Part shown: one piece after another, positions 60,505 through 64,000 of the stretch
How positions within the stretch are numbered: position 1 is the first letter of the stretch
How the letters are laid out: every line of letters begins with the position of its first letter
Program-made: the position numbers and the translations under genes
DNA from: Dicaeum eximium
Taxonomy: Eukaryota > Chordata > Aves > Passeriformes > Dicaeidae
Assembly (NCBI GenBank): GCA_013396995.1
Contig: VWZP01005263.1
Location: 1,162,177-1,226,176 of the forward strand
Length of the DNA stretch: 64,000 nt
Direction of reading: 5' to 3'
Notes under the pieces: model-generated
What the model saw: only the letters and a program-made list of their open reading frames with translations
The model's database searches: none
Told to the model about the DNA's origin: nothing

Positions 60505-62425
60505 TTCTGGTTTTAAGGGAAAAATCATTTCACATTCATTAAAAAACCAACCCTGCTCAGATGGATGAGGTGGCAATGATCTGCCTTAAGAATTTTTAAA
60601 AGTAGTTTTAAGGACTGGGATTTCTTTCACCCAACAAAATCAAAGCCTGAGAAGATGCAGCTATTGTTTCCAGATCTACTTATGGGACATAAGAAGAGAT
60701 CCTTAAGCAAAAAGACAGTGTTAGCATTAATCATAAATATGTTGCAGAAATCTGAAGGACTTTTCTAATAACCAGAGAAATTCTGAAAGAAATTTCTAAT
60801 AGGAGTAATGGAAAAAGGAAAAATCTAGCTGGATTTTGAATGGATATTCTATGTTTCTATGGAGCTTTTGCAGTGAAGACGAGCACAAATAAAGCACTGT
60901 TCTTGTAAATAAAAATACTTGCTAATTTATCAACATGAATATCAATCTGGTATTAGTAACTTTTATGCAGGAAAAAAGAAACTTCTAAAATTTGCAGCAA
61001 TTTGAAAAATTAAAAAATAAAACTACCAGGAGACACAACCTCCCTTGAGCTTCATAGTTATTTCTTTACATTGGATGAAATTACTCCCACAGCAAATGTG
61101 TTTCCAGTTCCATTTCTTTCAAGTACAAAAGCTCTCAGCTTAAATATGAGCATCACATAGATTTGAAATGAAATGGTAATAAAATATACCATCCTTTCTT
61201 TTATTCAACTACCTAAGAATAGAAATTACTACTAGAGAAATTACTAAAAGAGAAATTTGCTGGCTAACCTGAGCTGGTGGGTCCTTCTCAGCGAATCACA
61301 TCACACTTCTATGACTGACAAATGTTTAAAGCAATTGATTACCCAGGAAAGTACAATACTTGCTATTTAAGACTCTAAATGTTGGTTTAAGCGAACATTT
61401 TAAGAAAAAATAAATTTTCTTATGATATCAAACCACAGAAAACTGTAGAGTCTTCATTTAATTAGAAATTACCAACTTCCCACACCAATTGTGAGTCTGT
61501 CTTGCAACGTCATTACTAAAAATCTTTGCTATTTTCCTTGTTATTTGTAGTCATCCTTGAAATCTCTGTAATTAGTTACAGAGTGTCTAAATGTCAGTGT
61601 CTTCCATCTGATTTTTGTCTCCTGGGGTTGGATTTCCCGGCTGCGTTGCTCCTCCACGGCCGTGGCACTTGGCAGCCAGGCTGAGCAAATTCAGGGATTC
61701 CATTAATGTGGCAGCAAAACATAAAGAACAAAGAATGGTCCAGTCATTGATTTCTCATTACATTTCCATCAGATAGAAATAGTACACTTGGCTACAACCA
61801 CCAAAGACCTTGTTTTATTCTGGGTAACTCCTATTTAGATTGATTGTCTCTAAAATAGAATTCTTACAATTGCTCTTTCCTGCTCTAAGTGTGCCTTTAG
61901 GAAAGAATTCCCAACATGGGAGGAGGAACACCCCCATACCTTTGTGAGAAGTTGCAGCTGAAGAGTTCAAAACCCCCACCAGAAAGGCATATAGGCACCA
62001 AACTCCCATAAATGTGCTGAATTCCCAAGGAATGGGCATCTGCATTGTTTTAAAACAGATGCTCAATTAAAATACTAACAATGAACCAAAATCAACTACT
62101 ATATTTCAAATACAGCCGTTGGTAGAAGACCAATCCAGCACTCAGAATGAGTAGAAATATCCTTATTAGTTTGTTTTGTTCCATTTGTTTTTGGTAGTTT
62201 CTTTGCTCCAGTATCTGGCAATACAGGCCAGGAGTATCAGACATCCACACGCTCTAATTTGGGTAGTACTGGATAAGGAGAAAACTGAACACTGCAACTG
62301 AAAAGGAACCCAGTTCCATCACCAAAACTGAGTGAAACACATGAAACAGACAAACTGCAGGGAGAAAGAAAATTAAATTCAGTTCTTCTTTCAGTTTTAA
62401 TATCCTAAGGCACCGATTCCAAAAT
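60505..62425. other. Non-coding stretch
   Basis: No gene is recognisable; open frames are 83 codons or shorter. Mostly AT-rich. A perfect 12-base palindrome CCACGGCCGTGG lies at 61654-61665 in a 50-base spot with four CpGs. A short tandem of AGAAATTACTA-like units lies at 61221-61258. Confidence 0.5.
61654..61665. promoter_or_regulatory. GC palindrome CCACGGCCGTGG
   Basis: A perfect 12-base palindrome with two CpGs, isolated in AT-rich DNA. It could be a dimeric transcription-factor site; I cannot name the factor. Confidence 0.2.
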
Positions 62426-62429
62426 ACAA

Positions 62430-63225
62430 TATGTCACCAGCTGCATGCAACAGCCACAGCAGAATCTAACCTCTGCTTGCTCCCTGTTCCCTGGAGGGCA
62501 GTGACCACTAACAGATGCACAAAAAAGACTCTGAGAGCATTCCCCCAGCAACTTGCACAGCTCCTGGCAATCTGCAGTCTGGGGACTTCCTGAGCTGGAG
62601 GTTACATCAGCATCTTCCTGTTTAGTAGCCCTCAATGGACCTTTCTTTCATGAATTGTCTAATCATTTTTTAAGCCTATATATATTTTGGCATACGATAC
62701 ATCCTGTAGCGATGGATCCCATGACTTAATAGTGTGTTGTGCAAAATGAGCACTTCCTTTTGTTTGCTCTCAACCTGCAGCACAACCTGATTATCTGATG
62801 CCTTGGAGGTGCTGTGCTCAGAGAAATTAAGATTTTCACCACTGCCTGGCCATTTAAAACATCAGTCCCAGGATTTCTGAGCACCCTCTTTCCACACTGA
62901 GAAGTCTTTAAGACTGTTAGGGTCTCTTCATGGCCATTCATAGCTGACCATTCCAAATATCCAAGTATCCAAGAAACAACTGGACATGGCACTCAGTGCT
63001 ATGGTTTAGCTGACAAGCTGGTGTTGGCCAAAGACTGGGCTCGATGATCTTGGAGGTCTTTTCCAACCTCAGTGATTGCATGACTCTGTTCCATAAACAG
63101 AGAATGTAAATGTGCCATTGAGTACACTGGCATACAGCAATTTTTATAGCATTTTCCATTTCCTTACTAATAATTCCCAATACCTTCTTAGCCCTTTTCA
63201 CTGTGCCAAAGTGTTGAGGTGCATT
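62430..63225 (-). mobile_element. Ancient CR1-type LINE, interrupted by a younger CR1
   Basis: Read on the minus strand, 63205 to about 63095 encodes a worn version of the reverse-transcriptase C-terminal segment (the frame starts KRAKKVLGII and continues to the 'leucine-glu-tyr-cys' region). After an insertion the same element resumes at about 62967 with 'ccatgaagaga ... agtctta ... ttctcagtgtggaaagag', then 'caaaaggaagtgctcattttgcacaacac' (62748-62776) and a 3' untranslated part with 'aattcatgaaagaaaggtccattgagggctactaa' (62622-62660) and 'ttagtggtcactgccctcc'. This is the order seen in old reptile and bird CR1 elements. The extreme 3' end is missing. Stops and indels show it is long dead. 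Confidence 0.65.
62968..63089 (+). mobile_element. Young-type CR1 3' end inserted in the older element
   Basis: The segment follows the CR1 3' end: 'aagaaacaactggacatggcactcagtgctatggtttag' (62971-63009), 'gggctcgatgatcttggaggtcttttccaacctcagtgatt' (63037-63077) and a worn ATTCTATG-type terminus (GATTGCATGACTCTG) ending near 63089. Only about 120 bases are present, typical of heavy 5' truncation. It lies in the opposite orientation to the host element and splits it. Confidence 0.85.
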
Positions 63226-63229
63226 TTCA

Positions 63230-64000
63230 TAGAACTATTCATGTCCAAACACTTCTCTCAGCTTTAACTTTGACTAAAATCTTCAAAACTAATTTAACAC
63301 CAGAAATCCTGATCAACTCACTGTTCCTGGTCAGTCTTTTTGTTCAGCTGTGAATGTATTAAATAGAGAAGATTCCCAACCCAGATGTCTGGAGGAAAGC
63401 ACCAGTTCTCCTTCTAATGAAAAATGAGAAAATTTATTCCACCTCTGTTCTATCAGCTTCTCATTTTGATTTACTGTAGTATCTCTCCTACCAGCACCTG
63501 AACACAAGACAGGTCTTCAGCCTTGGCACCATAATAGAAAAGCAAACTTCTCTCCAGAGTGAACACCAGTGCAAATAACTCTTCCAGCTTTTTGCTACGT
63601 CATTCTTCATGCATGTGTATTTTACACATATATTGTCTGTGCAGCTTCTCTGGCAGAATCTCTTCTCTGGAGAAAAGGGGTTCTTTTCTTCAACAATTTT
63701 ATGCCTTTAGCAAGTTGTTCCTCAAAATCTTCTTAGGGCTGCCCATGGTTTTATATTTATATATGGTCTGGTTTTATATTTAACCAGTCAGGGTTATGCT
63801 CTTTTTCCACCTCCCATTTTCTGCCAGATGCTTTTTCATTTATAAAAGCCTCCTTTTGCTCTACTATTTAACTTTGCTGCTCCTTCTTGATTGTGGTATA
63901 TATTTACTCAAAGCCTCTAGAATAGCATAACAACCCTAAGAAATATTTACAAGCACTACCACTAACTCAGTCTATAATACAGTTTTTTTTATATATATAT
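63230..64000. other. Non-coding stretch to the window end
   Basis: No gene is recognisable; one 74-codon frame (63559-63783) lacks known features. The window ends in a T run followed by an AT dinucleotide repeat (63983-64000), which probably continues beyond the edge. Confidence 0.55.
63983..64000. repeat. T run and (AT)n microsatellite at the edge
   Basis: About eight thymines followed by at least five AT units, cut by the window end, so the true length is unknown. Confidence 0.85.

Noticed and set aside
62938..63201. 87-codon minus-strand frame as a gene
   Set aside because: It crosses from the ancient CR1 relic into the reverse complement of the younger CR1, so it is a chimera of repeat sequence.

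Overview
The window looks like a stretch of bird nuclear genome, probably from a passerine, and it appears to contain no protein-coding gene. The bird call rests on its repeats. There are fragments of the CR1 LINE family, the dominant avian retrotransposon, in both young and very old forms. There is a solo endogenous-retrovirus LTR whose 3' end resembles LTRs common in songbirds. There are also several worn tRNA-derived (MIR-type) SINE pieces of the kind shared by birds, turtles and crocodilians. Interspersed repeats are sparse, the DNA is AT-rich and CpG-poor, and GC-richer patches are short. All of this fits an avian gene desert or a very long intron. Family assignments come from recognising consensus-like strings by eye; no search was run.

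Layout from left to right: a quiet AT-rich start; a CpG-dense patch with a CTCF-like motif at about 1.6-1.8 kb; a long-stem hairpin at 3.13-3.19 kb; a minus-strand MIR-like SINE at 10.9 kb; a homeodomain/POU-motif patch at 13.1-13.25 kb; a solo LTR at 20.96-21.32 kb; an RFX X-box palindrome at 27.33 kb; a G-quadruplex motif at 29.5 kb; small tandem duplications at 30.4, 33.8, 38.4 and 53.0 kb; a long, decayed CR1 reverse-transcriptase relic at 34.93-35.67 kb; a younger CR1 3' end at 44.03-44.51 kb; a 14-base G run at 45.44 kb; SINE pieces at 48.2, 51.0 and 52.75 kb; a second, stronger G-quadruplex motif (minus strand) at 58.81 kb; a CpG-retaining patch with paired ACGTCA sites at 60.2-60.5 kb; and a nested pair of CR1 elements at 62.4-63.2 kb.

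No open reading frame could be tied to a known host protein. The longest, 184 and 191 codons at 35.67-36.31 kb, overlap each other in different frames of a GC-richer patch and look like chance. The one frame with recognisable protein content (44099-44410) is the C-terminal end of CR1 ORF2, not a host gene. No operon, CRISPR array, tRNA, rRNA or multi-gene system is visible, and I do not claim a new biological system. The best leads are regulatory or structural: the hairpin at 3.1 kb, the two CpG-retaining patches, the X-box, and old SINE/CR1 pieces that could have been co-opted.
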